Notes: a model not told the origin generated them from the letters alone. Positions 36,101 to 48,590 are shown, counted from the stretch's first letter. The stretch is DNA of 64,000 nt from Dioscorea cayenensis subsp. rotundata (GCF_009730915.1 NC_052475.1:28457016-28521015); one strand, 5' to 3'. Translations and numbers: made by a program.

Positions 36101-38465
36101 AATGACTTATAGGATGATGGTAAGCTGTCCTGCTTCAAAATATAAGCAGACCTGAAAGCATCAAAGTTCCAATTTATAATTTATCAATGTTGATTGATAT
36201 GTTCGACAGTAAATTTCAATGTGAGTTCTTCCCAAGTAAGAACTTAAACCATACACATTACTCAGAAAAACTTTAAGGATCTAAGAATAAATGGATCCAC
36301 CCTCCATAGTAATATTATCCAAATTCAGAGACATTGATGGCAGTCATAAACTGATGACATTTCTAAGGTCACCAGCAGACAAATACAACACGGGCCCTCA
36401 AGCAAGTAATGTTAAACAAATAACTACTGATACAATAACATAAAATTAAGACATTGCTTATATCATGCTAACAAGCTACTGTTAAAAGTGTCTTCCAATG
36501 TAATTTATATTGAATAATTCTTAGTTAATTCTTTTGGCCGACATTTCATCAGCTTTCCATACTATTACTTTTTTTCACATGCAATGTATATGCATTGTTA
36601 ATGAGAGATTTGTGGTTTTCTGAATGGTGGCAATTAATAGAAGAAAGGACTAATAACAAGCTAATTGCCAATATCTGAAGAAAGAGAACATACAAAATTT
36701 GTGATGATGAGAGACACATAAGGAATGTATCACCATGCTTCCAAGTTAAAGGTTTACAAATTTTTCCAAGTCTCTTGCTCTTTATACCACAACGTGCTGC
36801 TAGTACAGCAGCCCGCATGAAGATGTAGATAGCCAAACTAGTGTGCTGAGTTTTTGGTCCAGTCAAAAGCATAGACGGACCAGCTATTGCTCCAGCTAGC
36901 ATTGACCTCCAGCCAGCAGTCCTGCACCAAAATGAAGGTAAACAATTGATTTGCTAATTAAAACTTATGATAACCACAATCTGGTAACACAAAATTATGC
37001 AGGAGAAAATCATGATAAAGATTATGTGCAAGCGCAAAACAATGCCTGTTTAACTGAAATCTTAACTTGAAATCAATCAGCACATAACTCATTGCCAAGG
37101 GAATAACAGCCTTGTGCTAGAGCCATAGAGTGTAACAGTGTTTATCTACCAAAATATATAACTCAAATAGTTACATGTTTAAGACAATAGAATCCAGAAA
37201 TGTTCAAGATTGAAATCCTAAAATTTACAATACTTGTAGTATCATACAAGCAATATGCTCCACCATGCCACACTTTTAAAATAATGCATGCAGCTCACTT
37301 CAATGGTGTGATGATGCCTATGCAGCATAACTGCAAGGAATCTCCAGGTGCACACTATATGCTGCTTTCAACTCCCACAAAAAGTAAGCACATTCAAGAA
37401 AATCTCGATTATATACGCACAGAAACATAGTATTCCCAAATAAAAATTTCTCTGTCAGCACAACATGGGAATATATATATATATATATAAAGACTAAAGC
37501 ATGATTGACAACACAATATCACCAAAATAGGGAACAAAACTTTTACTTCACTCATTAACAACAGCATCTAGAATTTGGAGAGACAAAATCAAATGAACAG
37601 ACATAGATGGAAAGAAACTCAACAAAATTCACGCACAGGAACTTTCCGCTAATTGAATTAAATCTTTACCACCTCAAACAAAATTGTTATGATAGGTAGC
37701 ACTAATTCACCCTGTTAAAGTCCTAACACAGCTATAAATCACTATACCAAAAACCGCAAGAAGTATAATGATCGGCCATCAAATAAGCAAGCCAGAGCCC
37801 AAAGGACTTAAATTCTACAACAACAAAGTCTCCTACGCTTAGAATTTATCTGAATCAAAACAGATTTCCACCTCAATTAATATTGCTACGACACTAAGCA
37901 ACACCCCCAATATGTTAAAGTCTACACCATCAAAAATAACATATTCTTTAAATAACCAAAAATGGCAAGAAATGGAGTCAATGATAATCACCTCTTGCGC
38001 CCTCCAATGGTGCCAATAAGCTCATCCACTGAAGCAAACGTCCCCGCAAAAACCCCCAAAAACAACCCATATCTCAACGTCTCTTTCACTGCAATCACAA
38101 TCGCCTCTGAGTTCGTGAGCGATCCAACCTTCCTAACCATCAAAACCAAAAAAACAAATGACTACAAAACCTAAACAAAAAACTCCCAAAAGAAAATAAT
38201 CTAACAAACCCTAAAAATCCCACCTTGTCACAGATCCAGAGGTCCTACGGCTTTTCAACCGAGCGAGAATCGAAAAGAGGGCAAGGCCACCCTTAAGTCC
38301 AGCCCCAATCGCAAACCCCTTCCCGGCCGCCTCCGTGCACCGCCGGATCGCCCTCCTCAATTCCTCCTCCGACCTTCGATCAGAAGGCTCAGAATAAGAG
38401 ACAGCCGCACGGCACTTGGGGCAGCGCGAGAAGCTGTCCTCCGGCGTTGGATCGCCGTAATCCAT
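33196..38465 (-). CDS. TMEM135 / Tim17-22-23-like membrane protein
   Basis: Eight exons, 38465-38224, 38132-37992, 36921-36694, 36151-35944, 35144-35008, 34151-34071, 33868-33802 and 33498-33196, encode 468 residues. The N-terminus has a CxxC pair (Cys15, Cys18) after MDYGDPTPEDSF. The body has several hydrophobic Gly/Ala-rich segments, for example GFAIGAGLKGGLALFSIL, LRYGLFLGVFAGTFASV and MLAGAIAGPSMLL, as in Tim17/22/23-type proteins, and a conserved loop (LPVYVPVYLIPALIVHR). This matches plant proteins related to animal TMEM135, which is linked to mitochondria, peroxisomes and lipid droplets; the plant role is not established. The GCPVS-like border between exons 4 and 5 was chosen because only TCG|ATT keeps frame. 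A 52-bp tandem duplication lies in intron 5. Confidence 0.88.
34179..34282. repeat. 52-bp perfect-like tandem duplication in an intron
   Basis: GTGTCAAGCATATGTTATTT begins at 34179 and again at 34231; the two 52-base copies differ at about one base. They lie in intron 5 of the TMEM135-like gene, just upstream of the exon 6 acceptor. A recent event. Confidence 0.95.
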
Positions 38466-38747
38466 TGGATAGCCGGCGAAAGAACTCCGACAAAGAAGAG
38501 GAGGGGAGAGCGGTCCGGCGAGATATAGGGAATATCGAGAAATTGGACGGCAAGAGAAAGCGGGTTGTAACTCGTCCACCTTGGCAAGCTTATGGCGGGA
38601 TGGAACACCTGTTTGGGAATGAACAGTGAAAAGTACGGTTGATGATTAGAACAGCGACACGTGTATGTTCCTTTAAGGACACTTTTATGCATGCCCCCTT
38701 GCTAAATCGGAAATTTACATTATCAGTTGTTGTTATTGATATTGTTG

Positions 38748-39019
38748 TACTCCTCTGTTGCTATTTATCTGTAATAAATTCATATTTTTTTAATTTATTA
38801 TTTTTAAAAATTAAAAAATATTTATTATTTTTTTAAAAATTATCCTAACATTTTATTATTATTTTTTTCTTTAAATTTAATATAATAGAGAAATATGAAA
38901 ATATAAATTAGGGGTAATTTTGAAAAGATAACTAATTTTTTATTAAATTATATAAAATAATAACTTTTTTGATATGTCAGATTCGGTTATTCACAATAGA
39001 TAAAAAAAACGGAAAGAAT
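38748..39019. mobile_element. possible degenerate Stowaway-type MITE
   Basis: The left end reads TACTCCTCTGTTGC and the right end, on the other strand, TATTCTTTCCGTTT, both resembling the Stowaway terminus CTCCCTCCGTTCC next to TA. The interior is AT-rich without ORFs. The ends are weakly conserved, so this is tentative. Confidence 0.35.
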
Positions 39020-39799
39020 ATAAAACACAAGACTTGTTACCATCCCGATGCCGTGTTTTAATGAAGTTATAGTCAAATTAAATATAAGTCTTTGGTGATA
39101 TAATATTTTGAATTATGACCTCAACCACCATGGTACGCATACAAATGCATGTTCGAAACTTTTTAATGTCATCTTTTTATGTATCAAGGGTTTTTTTTTA
39201 ACATATAAATTACAAACACCTAGTATAGAAAAAATTAAAAACATGCACTTGTGAAATGTAATTACAAACTCAATAAACATTTACATCCATATTTTATATT
39301 TTATGTGATTATTAGGATTTGATTTCAAATTCTTCTTAAAATAAATATTTTATTTAAGAGACCCGGTACTATTGGTATAATTTGTATAAAATGATTTTTA
39401 ATTTTTTTCTTATAAAACATTTTATTGTTTTTAAAAAAATTGAAACTTTACAACATAAATTACAATTGCATGAAATAATGATAATGACACCAGTAGCAGT
39501 ACTAATAATACAGACAATGAATGCATAGGGCAATTTGCCATTTTAAATATGGAAAATAAAGTTTATAAGGAGAAAAAAAAAAGTTAAAAATCCATAATGT
39601 AGAATAATCAAGGGCGGGGAATCCAATGACATTGACTCTTGAGGGTGGGGCTGCTGGGCTTGACATGGTTGTTGATCAACCAGCTTAATTTTGTAGGCCA
39701 ATGCATTAAAGCATAGAAAGCAACGCATAACTCCTGGTGCCTGGCAGAAAACGAAGGTTGGAAGTTGGAACGGCAGCGTTATATGTTCCAAAAGTATTA
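39020..39799. other. intergenic, AT-rich
   Basis: No gene recognised. An 82-codon minus-strand ORF at 39543-39791 shows no family motif and was not called. A somewhat GC-richer patch lies at 39610-39790. Confidence 0.4.
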
Positions 39800-40104
39800 C
39801 TCCCTCCGCTACTTACGTTTTGGAGTTATTTTTTTATTTTTTTTTATTTTTATTTATCACATCAAAAAATTTGTGCAATATTAAATATTTTTTTTTTAAA
39901 ATTTATCTATTTAATTTAATATAATTTAATAAATCAAAATTAACTAAACAATAAATTATATTTTTACTAGTAAAGTTTTTAAATAGAGGTAGTTTTAAAA
40001 AGTAATAATTTTTTTATAAAATATAAATAATTAACTAATTATAACTAATTTTTTTAATTGATGTGAATTAGTTAAATATGACAACTAAAAAGAAACAGAG
40101 AGGG
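39800..40104. mobile_element. Stowaway (Tc1/mariner-type) MITE
   Basis: A 305-bp element starting CTCCCTCCGCTAC and ending CAGAGAGGG, so that both ends read CYCYCTCYG inward. TA dinucleotides flank it (39798-39799 and 40105-40106), the Stowaway target. The right subterminal sequence (TTAGTTGTCATATTT read inward) is also typical. The interior is AT-rich with no transposase. Confidence 0.8.
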
Positions 40105-40714
40105 TATTATTTATTCATGTTTAGTGGATTTGTGTTATATATATATATAGTAATAAAATAAATAATTAATGATTTCAAAATATACTCAATGTTGTCAGGC
40201 AAATCCGATAATAAAATATAAAAAAAATAAATTATAACGATTAATAATGATACAATGTAACATAAATATAGCTATAATAATAAAAAAAGTTAAATTTGAT
40301 ATTTAAATCCATACTATGCCCAAACAGATACACCCGAATTAAAAATAACATAATAGAAAATTATATAGAACTAATCTTTATGCTTAAAATGAAATTTATG
40401 TGGATATTTTCATATATATAATTAAAAACAAACTAAATTTTTTTAGGATTATAATAAATAAGGATAATTTTAGTTTTCTTTTAAAAAATAAAGTTAAATT
40501 TTTTTATATAATTCTGTTATAAAAAATAAAATAAAATTTTGTAAAGTTATTCAGATAAAAATAAAATATAATGAGATTTTTTTTATGCGTAATATTACCG
40601 TGCTTTTTTTTTTTTTGGGTAGGGATGCAAATAAAATATTTAAATATAAAATTTAGATTTTATATGAATATGAAAGCAAACGGAAAAAAAACACCACATC
40701 CTTCTTAACCCTCA

Positions 40715-41281
40715 GGGGCCGTTTGGTTCGTGGTAATGTGAAAACATTACCGCCTGTTACGTGGTAATCTGACAAGATTACCATGTTTGGATTGGTGGTG
40801 ATGGTAATATTGATGGTAATCTGTGATTAGTAACCTTGGAAGATTATCAAGAAACTTGGTAATCCCATTACCACCAAAATAGGTGGCTATGTTGGATTAC
40901 CAAGTGGGTGGTAATCTGAAATATTTTTTGGACAACTATGCCCTTTATTTAAAAATAATATTTTTTATACTTTATTTGTTGGATAAAAAAAATAAATTTA
41001 AATAACATTATTTTAGGAATATGTTGATCTTCGAAAATTTATTTTTTTTTATCCAAGAATTTATTTTATTTTAAATTTAAACTTGCATAAAATGGTAGAC
41101 ACAAGGGTAATATAGGAAATTTAAAACATTACCAAGTTGATTACTATGTAATATGAGTTTCTAACCAAACATGGTTATCATGAATTACCACAACATTCCT
41201 GGGCATATAACATTCCCGATTTTATTACCACGGTAATCTCGTTACGTGGTAATATATGATTACTACGAACCAAACGGCCTC
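40715..41281. mobile_element. Tourist / PIF-Harbinger-type MITE
   Basis: A 567-bp element. The termini are inverted repeats: GGGGCCGTTTGGTTCGTGGT at the left and, on the other strand, GAGGCCGTTTGGTTCGTAGT at the right, continuing with GGTAAT-rich sequence. The 3-bp repeat TCA flanks it (40712-40714, 41282-41284), the target size of PIF/Harbinger elements. Many GGTAAT/ATTACC motifs in both orientations fill the interior. No transposase ORF, so it is non-autonomous. Confidence 0.82.
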
Positions 41282-41284
41282 TCA

Positions 41285-42370
41285 ATTCTTTGATCACTGT
41301 GTTTTTCTCTCTTTACTTTGATGAAAGACCAAATCCCTACTGCGGCTGGCATTGCCACAAGGCCACGGCAAGCCACCATCAATAGAGGACAAGGCAATAT
41401 ATAGCTTCGAGAGGGTGGAGATGGCGAAGACAGTTGGAGGGTTGGATAAGATTGGCACCTCTTCTTTAAGTTAATTATAAGTCTCAAGATTTATGGCCAT
41501 CTCATCTAGTGTAGGGATTACACAGAGTGATATATAAAAAAACTTGAGTTGATTTTTGATCATTTATACCTAGTCAGTTCATCTGATTCCCAGTCTAACA
41601 GACCAGCCACATCACTAGATTTTGAGAGGTTTTTACTTCTTACTAAACCCGAATCAACCTCATGGCGGACTGGTCGGACCAAGTTTGTCTACATTGGATA
41701 TACCTCCACTAATTCATATGTTTGACTTGACAAAGATTTAAAAACTTTTGATGAAATAAACACGTCTTGCATGCCACCGTGTATGCGCCCATGGGCTCGT
41801 GTTTAACGCATGAGTTGGATATAAAAGGGTGAAACTGAAAAGAGGCATTGATTTTAATTTGCTTTTCATTTGCAAACACTACAGACAAAGATCCTCCTCT
41901 TAACATAATAAAAAATGCTTACTTGAAATAAGGTCGCAGTGCAATGTCACGTTACTACTCGAAACATTTTCTTTGGTTGGTATCCTAATGTCAACATCGC
42001 CGGACACTAACAGCCAATCGACACCAGCGTTTTTTTACTTTGAAAGATATATAAATCACATGAGCCGGTAACTAAACAAGGGTGAAGAACATAAACCTGC
42101 TCACCAATACCTGTTGAAAAATATCTTTACATATAGCTTCATTCCACAAAATTATTTAAGTACGAATACTAAACAAAGCATGCTGAGCGGCGTTACCATT
42201 AACTTTCAAAAAATGAGCTATGGTCAACATGCAAGTATCAGCTTGGTATTCAGAAAAAGCACAGCAAAGTGCAATAACCACAGCATATCAAATCGCGGAA
42301 GAGTAGCATACCAAAGCACAACAATGAGCAATGGTCACGGTGCATTTCAACCCAAGCTTTATCTCATGCA
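41285..42370. other. intergenic, no gene recognised
   Basis: Mixed composition DNA with short ORFs (41263-41487, 41709-41906) lacking family features. The right end may be 3'UTR of SC35. Confidence 0.4.
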
Positions 42371-42611
42371 CTTAACAGCTGCTGCTACTTTCTGAGGTCT
42401 CAAATATCAACCGCAGCAGCAACCGAGACACAAATGGGAGGATGAAGCTATATCTACGCAGAAAAAACCATTCAAGATAATAAAGTGAAAACACATAGGC
42501 CTTAGCAAAGGATGAGAAGGCATCATGTAACGACTTAGAAATGGTACTGACATTGGAATCGGCCTCACTTGTGGTTGGGTGTTGTAACATGACAAATGTC
42601 ACGACCATCCA

Positions 42612-42669
42612 ACAAACAACATCAACATCAACATCATCATCATGACCACCACCATCATCATCATCATCA
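42612..42669. repeat. (ATC/ATG)n trinucleotide microsatellite
   Basis: Imperfect CATCAT/CAACAT/CCACCA triplets. On the minus strand they read as an Asp-rich run inside an unassigned ORF (42372-42707) that is probably SC35 3'UTR, not a protein gene. Confidence 0.7.
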
Positions 42670-43191
42670 AATGAAATTGAAAACAGGGTCAGCCACAGCA
42701 GCTTCATCAGGATGAAAACCGATATACATTCATCTTGTCAGTAATCAGCAACTCACTCCCTCTCGAACAAAACTAGGAAGGTTAATATAGTTCATATTAA
42801 TTAGAATCAAAATAAACCTTCTTCGAATTGTTCAAGAGCAACATAGAGCTAACAAGAGTTTCAAGTAAAATACAACAAAGCAGCCATCTAAAGCAATTCT
42901 AGATTTCCATGTAAGAACCATGGCTACAAAACACAAGGATAGAACTATAGTAGGCACATGAAAGAGGCATTGGCTGACCTTAACGAAGTAAAATTAAACC
43001 TAGGAAACAAGATCACTGCCAGCAAGAACCATATGCCTCTACCTTCATGAGAATCCTTCTCAATCTTTATATGCTGAAGATAGCTGACAGTTTAATTCTG
43101 CTGAATGATGAGAACTGATCAGACAGATGAGGATTATTAAACTAACAACCAAAGATTTTAAAGAGAACTGTAGCATACGTAAGATAATTAC

Positions 43192-46100
43192 CTAGCCAGA
43201 ACTGCAGGGAGATGTACTTCTGGAGTCATCTTGACGACCTTCGGGAGAAACACTACGGGAAGGTGAAGATTTCCCCCGACTGCCATGTTCATCCAGGCTC
43301 GCATCACGAGATAGGGGTGTCCTGCGGGGGGAGGAACTCCTTGAGCTATAGCTACGTCGAGCAGGTGATGCACTGCCAAAGGATTTCATTCTAAAAGGGC
43401 AGGAAGAAACAAAAAAAGATGCACAATAATAGGAGATACTGTACCTGGCAAAGGAGCGGCTCCTGCTCCTTCGGGCATCATCTAACCTGCTTCGACCATA
43501 ATCTCTGTCATAGTCAGGGCTGAAACTGTAACTTTTACTACGATGGTAGTATCTCTCTCGGTCATAGTGCCTGTTACGCTCATATCTTCCTCTGCTTCTA
43601 CTGCGACTATGCCTTCTATAATTTCGATCTCTGTAATCATCCCTATACCTGAAAGCATTGAACAATCATTTAAAAAACAGCGCAAACAAAGATGAATGCC
43701 AGGAAAGAATGTGGCACGCATACTTGACTTCTTCCCTTCGCTTCTTGACAGGTCTTCTATGGAAATTAAATGATATACATGTACTTAGATGCAGCCTCTG
43801 GTTTAATCAACTTAAACGCTTAGCACAAGAAATTTCCTACATTATTCTTTAACACTAATTCATCATGATATACATTTTGTCATGCCAAGATCACCAAAAT
43901 GTGGAGGTTATAATGCAGTGAACATTAGCAGCCACTGCTTTCATGAACCTAACATGCTTTGTACAATGATGTTGTCTTAAACATATCATCTGACATTAAT
44001 GCGCCGGAGCACCAGCAAAGTTGCTTTTGTCAAAACTGGGGCTTTCTTATATATTTAAGAAACCAAAACATAGTCAGTATCATGGATATTCCTGTAACAT
44101 GATTAAGAGCCAAGACTAAAACCATACATGACGCAACTCTTGATAAACACATACAAATATCGAGATTATGGAGTGCCATGTAAGCAATATCGCAGATCTT
44201 AATCTACAAGTTTAAGAAACAAGACTAAGACCCTAGTATGCAACTCCATTCATAAGCACATGCATACATTGAGATTATGGGAGAGTTACATATACAATAT
44301 CGCAGATCTTAATGTAACATGTATAAGATTAATATTAAAACCAAATATGATGCAACTTTCTTCATAAACACATACAACAGAGATTACAGAGAACCACATG
44401 AGTACCTTTCCGATTAGCATAAGCATAAGCAAGAACAAAACAGTGTGATTGAATAGATGTTCTAAGAAGGCAAATCTAACCTTGCTAGAAACTCATAGGA
44501 CCAATAAACATAATTTACTTTCATATTAGTAATTTGCTTTACAGATGTAAAATCAGGTGTGTAAAGGAAATAATATAATGGCAAAATAAAATGCAATTTA
44601 CTCTAGTGCATTTTGCAGCCAAATTTGGTACTGACTCTTTGAGTTCCAAGTCACTTGGTATCAACTTGAAGCTTGAGAAGAAAAGGAAAGTCACAAGAAA
44701 GCTTACCTTGGCCTAGGGCTTCGGCTCCTTGATCTACCCCTTGACCTTGGAACTGCTTCCATGATTCTTCCCTTGTGACTGCAACCAGCAAAAGCTAGTA
44801 CTTTAAAAAATAAATAACTAAATAAATAAATAAGACACAAATAAGGAAAAACATAAACAAGTTCATTCAAGTTTGTTCAACTCCATTCCTATGTACCATG
44901 CTATAATTTAAGGACTCTGGGGTAAGAAGACGATCAGTCTGTTACAAAGTCAATCATGGTGAACATAATTCATTAATAAGAATGGATCAAGTTTATGGCC
45001 ATAGACTACTTTCTTTTCTTTTTTTATAATGTGGACAAGCCACTACGGACACACCCTATTTATGCCTCAACCAAGGCATTGACTTCTGGTAAAGAGCAAT
45101 AATTACTAAAATTAAGCTTCATCCAAGAACAGTTTGTCAGTGACTAACATACCAGCAACACAAGACTTATACATGAAATTGATGTTCTGTGTTGTGGGCA
45201 ACAATTGTAATGTCAAGGAACATCCTGACACGCTCCCCAACCAACCAGCAATTATCTGGAGGCTGTGTTTTAGTGTTGGAGGATGATATGGTCTAGAGGT
45301 TTCAAAATATTCCAAAATGTATTGAGGCAGTTGAAGCCGTTAAGGCTGAACTAAGGCTGAACTGAGAATGGATTGTTGGAGGCCACCAATATTGTGTAGA
45401 AAACTGGTTGTCATATGTTATTTACCTCCAAAGGGCGCCCATTGGCATATTAAAACAATGAACATAGTCACAGACACAATACTGCATTATTTTCAAGCTT
45501 TATACTTTTCCCTGTACACAAACTACAACAACCAAGCACGATGCATAAAAACATAAAAGCACAAGCAAAGCAAACAAAACACAATTAAATCCATCTCAAT
45601 GTCAATTAAACCAAACTTGTGATGGAAGGAGTAAAAAGAACAGACTTAAACTTCTAATTAAAGCCAAAGAAAAATTAATGACATACGTCCGCTCTGCGTT
45701 GGGCCCATACTTTGCAAACTGCACCATAATATTCCGACCATCAACATTCCTTCCTGTAAATCCAAGATTACAAAAAATTCAATTCAAATAACCAAAATAA
45801 CAAAGATGTTCTAAATTTCTAATCAGGTTCAAAACCCTAATAAACAGACACAAAACCGAAAAGAAGCTCACCATCAAGCCTATCAACAGCCTTCTGCGCT
45901 TCATCCGCATATTTGTACCTCACAAACGCGAATCCCCGGGAATCTCCCGTCCTACACATCCAAAACCCCATCAAGGAAAAGAATTTCAACACGAAAAATC
46001 CAAGAGAACACAAAATAAGAAGAAGAAGAAGCAGAGGCTAGTTTCCACTCTCACCTGCGATCCCTTGGAATGAAGACATCAACTACCTTGCCATACCTGT

Positions 46101-46297
46101 CAAAGAGAGGGTAAAGATCGTCCGCCTTTGTCCCTGCCCCCAAATTAATATAGATCACGTCGGAATCAAGAAAAACCAAAATCAAAGGAAGCACGGCGTG
46201 AGAAGAAACGTATGCACTTACGAAAAGTGATGTTGAGAACGAGAAGCGAGTATGTGTCCCTGATGTCAGGCGGCCCTGATCTCCCGAAGTGCGACAT
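43192..46297 (-). CDS. SC35: SR splicing factor SC35 (SRSF2 orthologue)
   Basis: Eight exons, 46297-46222, 46133-46055, 45951-45872, 45753-45687, 44778-44707, 43756-43724, 43648-43445 and 43390-43192, encode 269 residues. SC35 is a nuclear SR protein that binds exonic enhancers and recruits U1 and U2AF. The N-terminal RRM (about 15-95) has RNP2 LLVLNITF and RNP1 RGFAFVRY. It is followed by the SC35-typical VQFAKYGPNAER and then an Arg/Ser-rich tail with RSRSRG, RRSRSRSF and SSSPRRTP runs, ending SPCSSG. The start MSHFGRSGPPDI is nearly identical to Arabidopsis SC35. Exon 6 is only 33 bases and can be skipped in frame; intron 7 is only 54 bases, a multiple of three and without stop. The stop TAG is followed at once by GTAATT, a possible 3'UTR intron donor. 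Confidence 0.94.
44104..44405. repeat. three tandem copies of a ~115 bp unit in SC35 intron 5
   Basis: AATATCGCAGATCTTAAT, AAGACTAA/ATATTAAAACC and GATTACAGAG / GAGATTATGG blocks recur with spacing of about 110-120 bases; the third copy is shorter. The array lies between exons 5 and 6, about 350 bases upstream of the 33-base exon 6. Confidence 0.75.
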
Positions 46298-46299
46298 CT

Positions 46300-46832
46300 C
46301 CGACGCCGGTGCCGGAAAGGAGTGAACTTTAGCGTAGATGCTAGATATGAGGATAGCACTAGGGTTAAGGCCCGGGCTTGGTGCTCAAGGGAAAGAAGCC
46401 TCTGGAAGACGGAAGACGGAAGAGGATCTCACGCAATCCGTCTTTGAATCTATATATATATATATATATTATAAGAAAATTTAAATTTATGAGAATATTA
46501 ATATATAATATACTGATTTTTTTTGAAAAAAAGTGGATAAACGCGTACGTTAAGCGAAAATAAGTCCCGAAAACAACATCCACTGAAGTGGAGCAAAAAC
46601 AAAGTACAAGATAACAAGGTCGAAACAAAATAACATAACAAGACCCCTAACCCACCCAAAGGTTAGGGTCAAAAAATCACTCACTATTTTTACTCGAACT
46701 TTTCTAATTTTCCATTTTTACTTATTTACCTAAAAAAGCCTCAAATTGAAACTAGTAGGTTAATTTGAGTTTATTTTTAAGCCATCTGGTAATTTTTTTT
46801 CGTGACACATGTAAAAAAATTGAAGTTTATAA
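46300..46832. other. SC35 upstream region
   Basis: The first 100 or so bases are GC-richer and probably SC35 leader and core promoter. An (AT)n run lies at about 46451-46470. Further right, no gene is recognised. Confidence 0.4.
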
Positions 46833-47241
46833 TTTTTTTAAGGGAAAATTACTGTTTACCCCTCGATAATTTCAAAACTTCCCAAACAGCCCCTGTGAGT
46901 TTTGCATACCTCAGACAACCCTTCCTTTATTGTTTCACTTCCTTTTTACCCCCTGCATTATGAAATTCCATCATTGCTCTTAAACCTTTTGCATACATTT
47001 TTTCATTCTTTTTCGATTCTTTTTGACGTATCTCGTTTCTTAAGCAGAGCTTTCATTTTTTTTAAACATAGAACTCATTTCTTAAGCAGAGAATTCATTT
47101 CTTAAACGAAAAACTCGGAAACCTCATTTTTTTAAACATAAAACTCATTTTTTTAAACAAAAAAACATTAATATTTAAAGCAGAAAAAACAAATATTTAC
47201 ATGGCAAATTAATCCTGCATATAAAACCAATTAATCTTGGC

Positions 47242-48590
47242 CACTCATACATATTTAAATAGAAACAACGATATTTAAGCACTTTTTTAAACGTTAACTC
47301 AATATATTAAAGCGTAAACATCGATAGTTAAACAAAGACAAACAAGCATATAAACAGAGAACTAATTTCTTAAAGCAGAGCTTATTTTTTTTAAACAAAG
47401 ACCTCATTTTTTTAAAAGCGAAACCCTCATTGAGTAGGGGACATTGAGTATCTCATCGTCGCGATCTCGCGTGAACGCTTGAGTCTTTCGAGCTCCGGAT
47501 CCGGGCGAGCGATCTCGAAGGTGGCGTGCTCGTGTGGGATCTTAAAGGAGAAATCTTTATTAGGCGTTGGCGATCCGGTTGGCGACGTTCCTCGGCGGTC
47601 GGAGTGGTGAGGTCTTCGGTGGCGACGTCCGGATAAGACGGGTCGAACTTGAAACGGAACCATTCTCGATCGCGGAGACCGCAACATGGATAGCAATAGG
47701 GTTAGGGTTAGGGATCATTCCGGGGTTTGGATCCATGGTGCCTAAGTCGGTGACGGGAGCGGAGGGAGGAAGCGGTGCTGAGTGAGGGTTCGATCTCGCC
47801 GTCTTCGTCTTCATCTTCATCGCTCTTCCACTGCCGTCGACCTCATCTCTTTTCATCTTCTTCGTCGTCGACCTCGGGGAAGACCGCATGCTCCTCGTCG
47901 TCGGCGAAGGCATCGAAAGGTTGCACTCGTACATATTTAAATAGAAAACAACGATATTTAAGCACTTTTTTAAACGTAAACGCAATATATTAAACGAAAC
48001 ATCGATAGTTAAACAAAGACAAACAAGCATATAAACAGAGAACTCATTTCTTAAACGGAGAACTCATTTCTTAAACAAAGAGCTTATTTTTTTTAAACAG
48101 AGACCCTCATTGAGTAGGGACATCGAGTATCTCATCGTCGCCGATCTCGCGAACGCTGAGGCCGAGCTCCGGATCCGGCGAGCGATCTCGAGCGGCTCGC
48201 TCTCGTGGGGTCTTAAAGGAGAAATCTTTATCGGCGTTGGCGATCCGGTTGGCGACGTTCCTCGGCGGTCGGAGTGGTGAGGTCTTCGATGGCGACGTCG
48301 GATAAGACGAGTCGAACTCGAACGGAACCATTCTCGATCGCGGAGACCGCAACATGGATAGCAATAGGGTTAGGGTTAGGGATCATTCCGGGGTTTGGAT
48401 CCATGGTGCCTAAGTTGGTGAGCGAGAGCGGAGGGAGGAAGCGGCGCCGATGAGGGTTCGATCTCGCCGTCTTCGTCTTCGTCTTCATCGCCTTCCCCGC
48501 CGTCGACCTCATCTCTTTCATCTTCTTCGCCGTTGACCTCGGGAAGACCGCATGCTCTTCGTCGTCGAGCGAAGGCATCGAAAGGTCTGA
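47242..48590. repeat. two tandem ~682-bp units inside the Mutator-like element
   Basis: The unit beginning CACTCATACATATTTAAATA at 47242 recurs, as CACTCGTACATATTTAAATA, at 47924. Each unit has an AT-rich left half and a GC-rich right half ending near CATCGAAAGG (47911-47920; second copy about 48577-48586). The copies differ by many small indels and substitutions. Confidence 0.88.
47430..47920 (-). pseudogene. captured gene fragment, copy 1
   Basis: On the minus strand the GC-rich half of the first unit looks like former coding DNA: an acidic Asp/Glu-coding zone, then a Pro/Asn-rich zone (MDPNPGMIPNPNPIAIHVAV), then Ser/Pro-rich sequence (SYPTSP-like) and a basic tail. The reading frame is broken by indels relative to copy 2, so only partial ORFs remain (47427-47696, 47560-48030). 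The apparent telomere-like GTTAGGGTTAGGG on the plus strand is merely the Pro-Asn codons. Source gene not recognised. Confidence 0.5.

Noticed and set aside
39543-39791. 82-codon minus-strand ORF
   Set aside because: No motif, overlaps the edge of the Stowaway element and lacks gene context.
41560-41700. Possible transposon fragment with GACTGGTCGGACC
   Set aside because: No inverted ends, target duplication or ORF could be found.
42372-42707. 111-codon minus-strand ORF with an Asp run
   Set aside because: The Asp run is a trinucleotide microsatellite; no conserved motif; more likely SC35 3'UTR.
47695-47716. Telomere-like GTTAGGGTTAGGG (also near 48367)
   Set aside because: Only two repeat units, present at the same place in both cargo copies, and explained by Pro-Asn codons on the minus strand.
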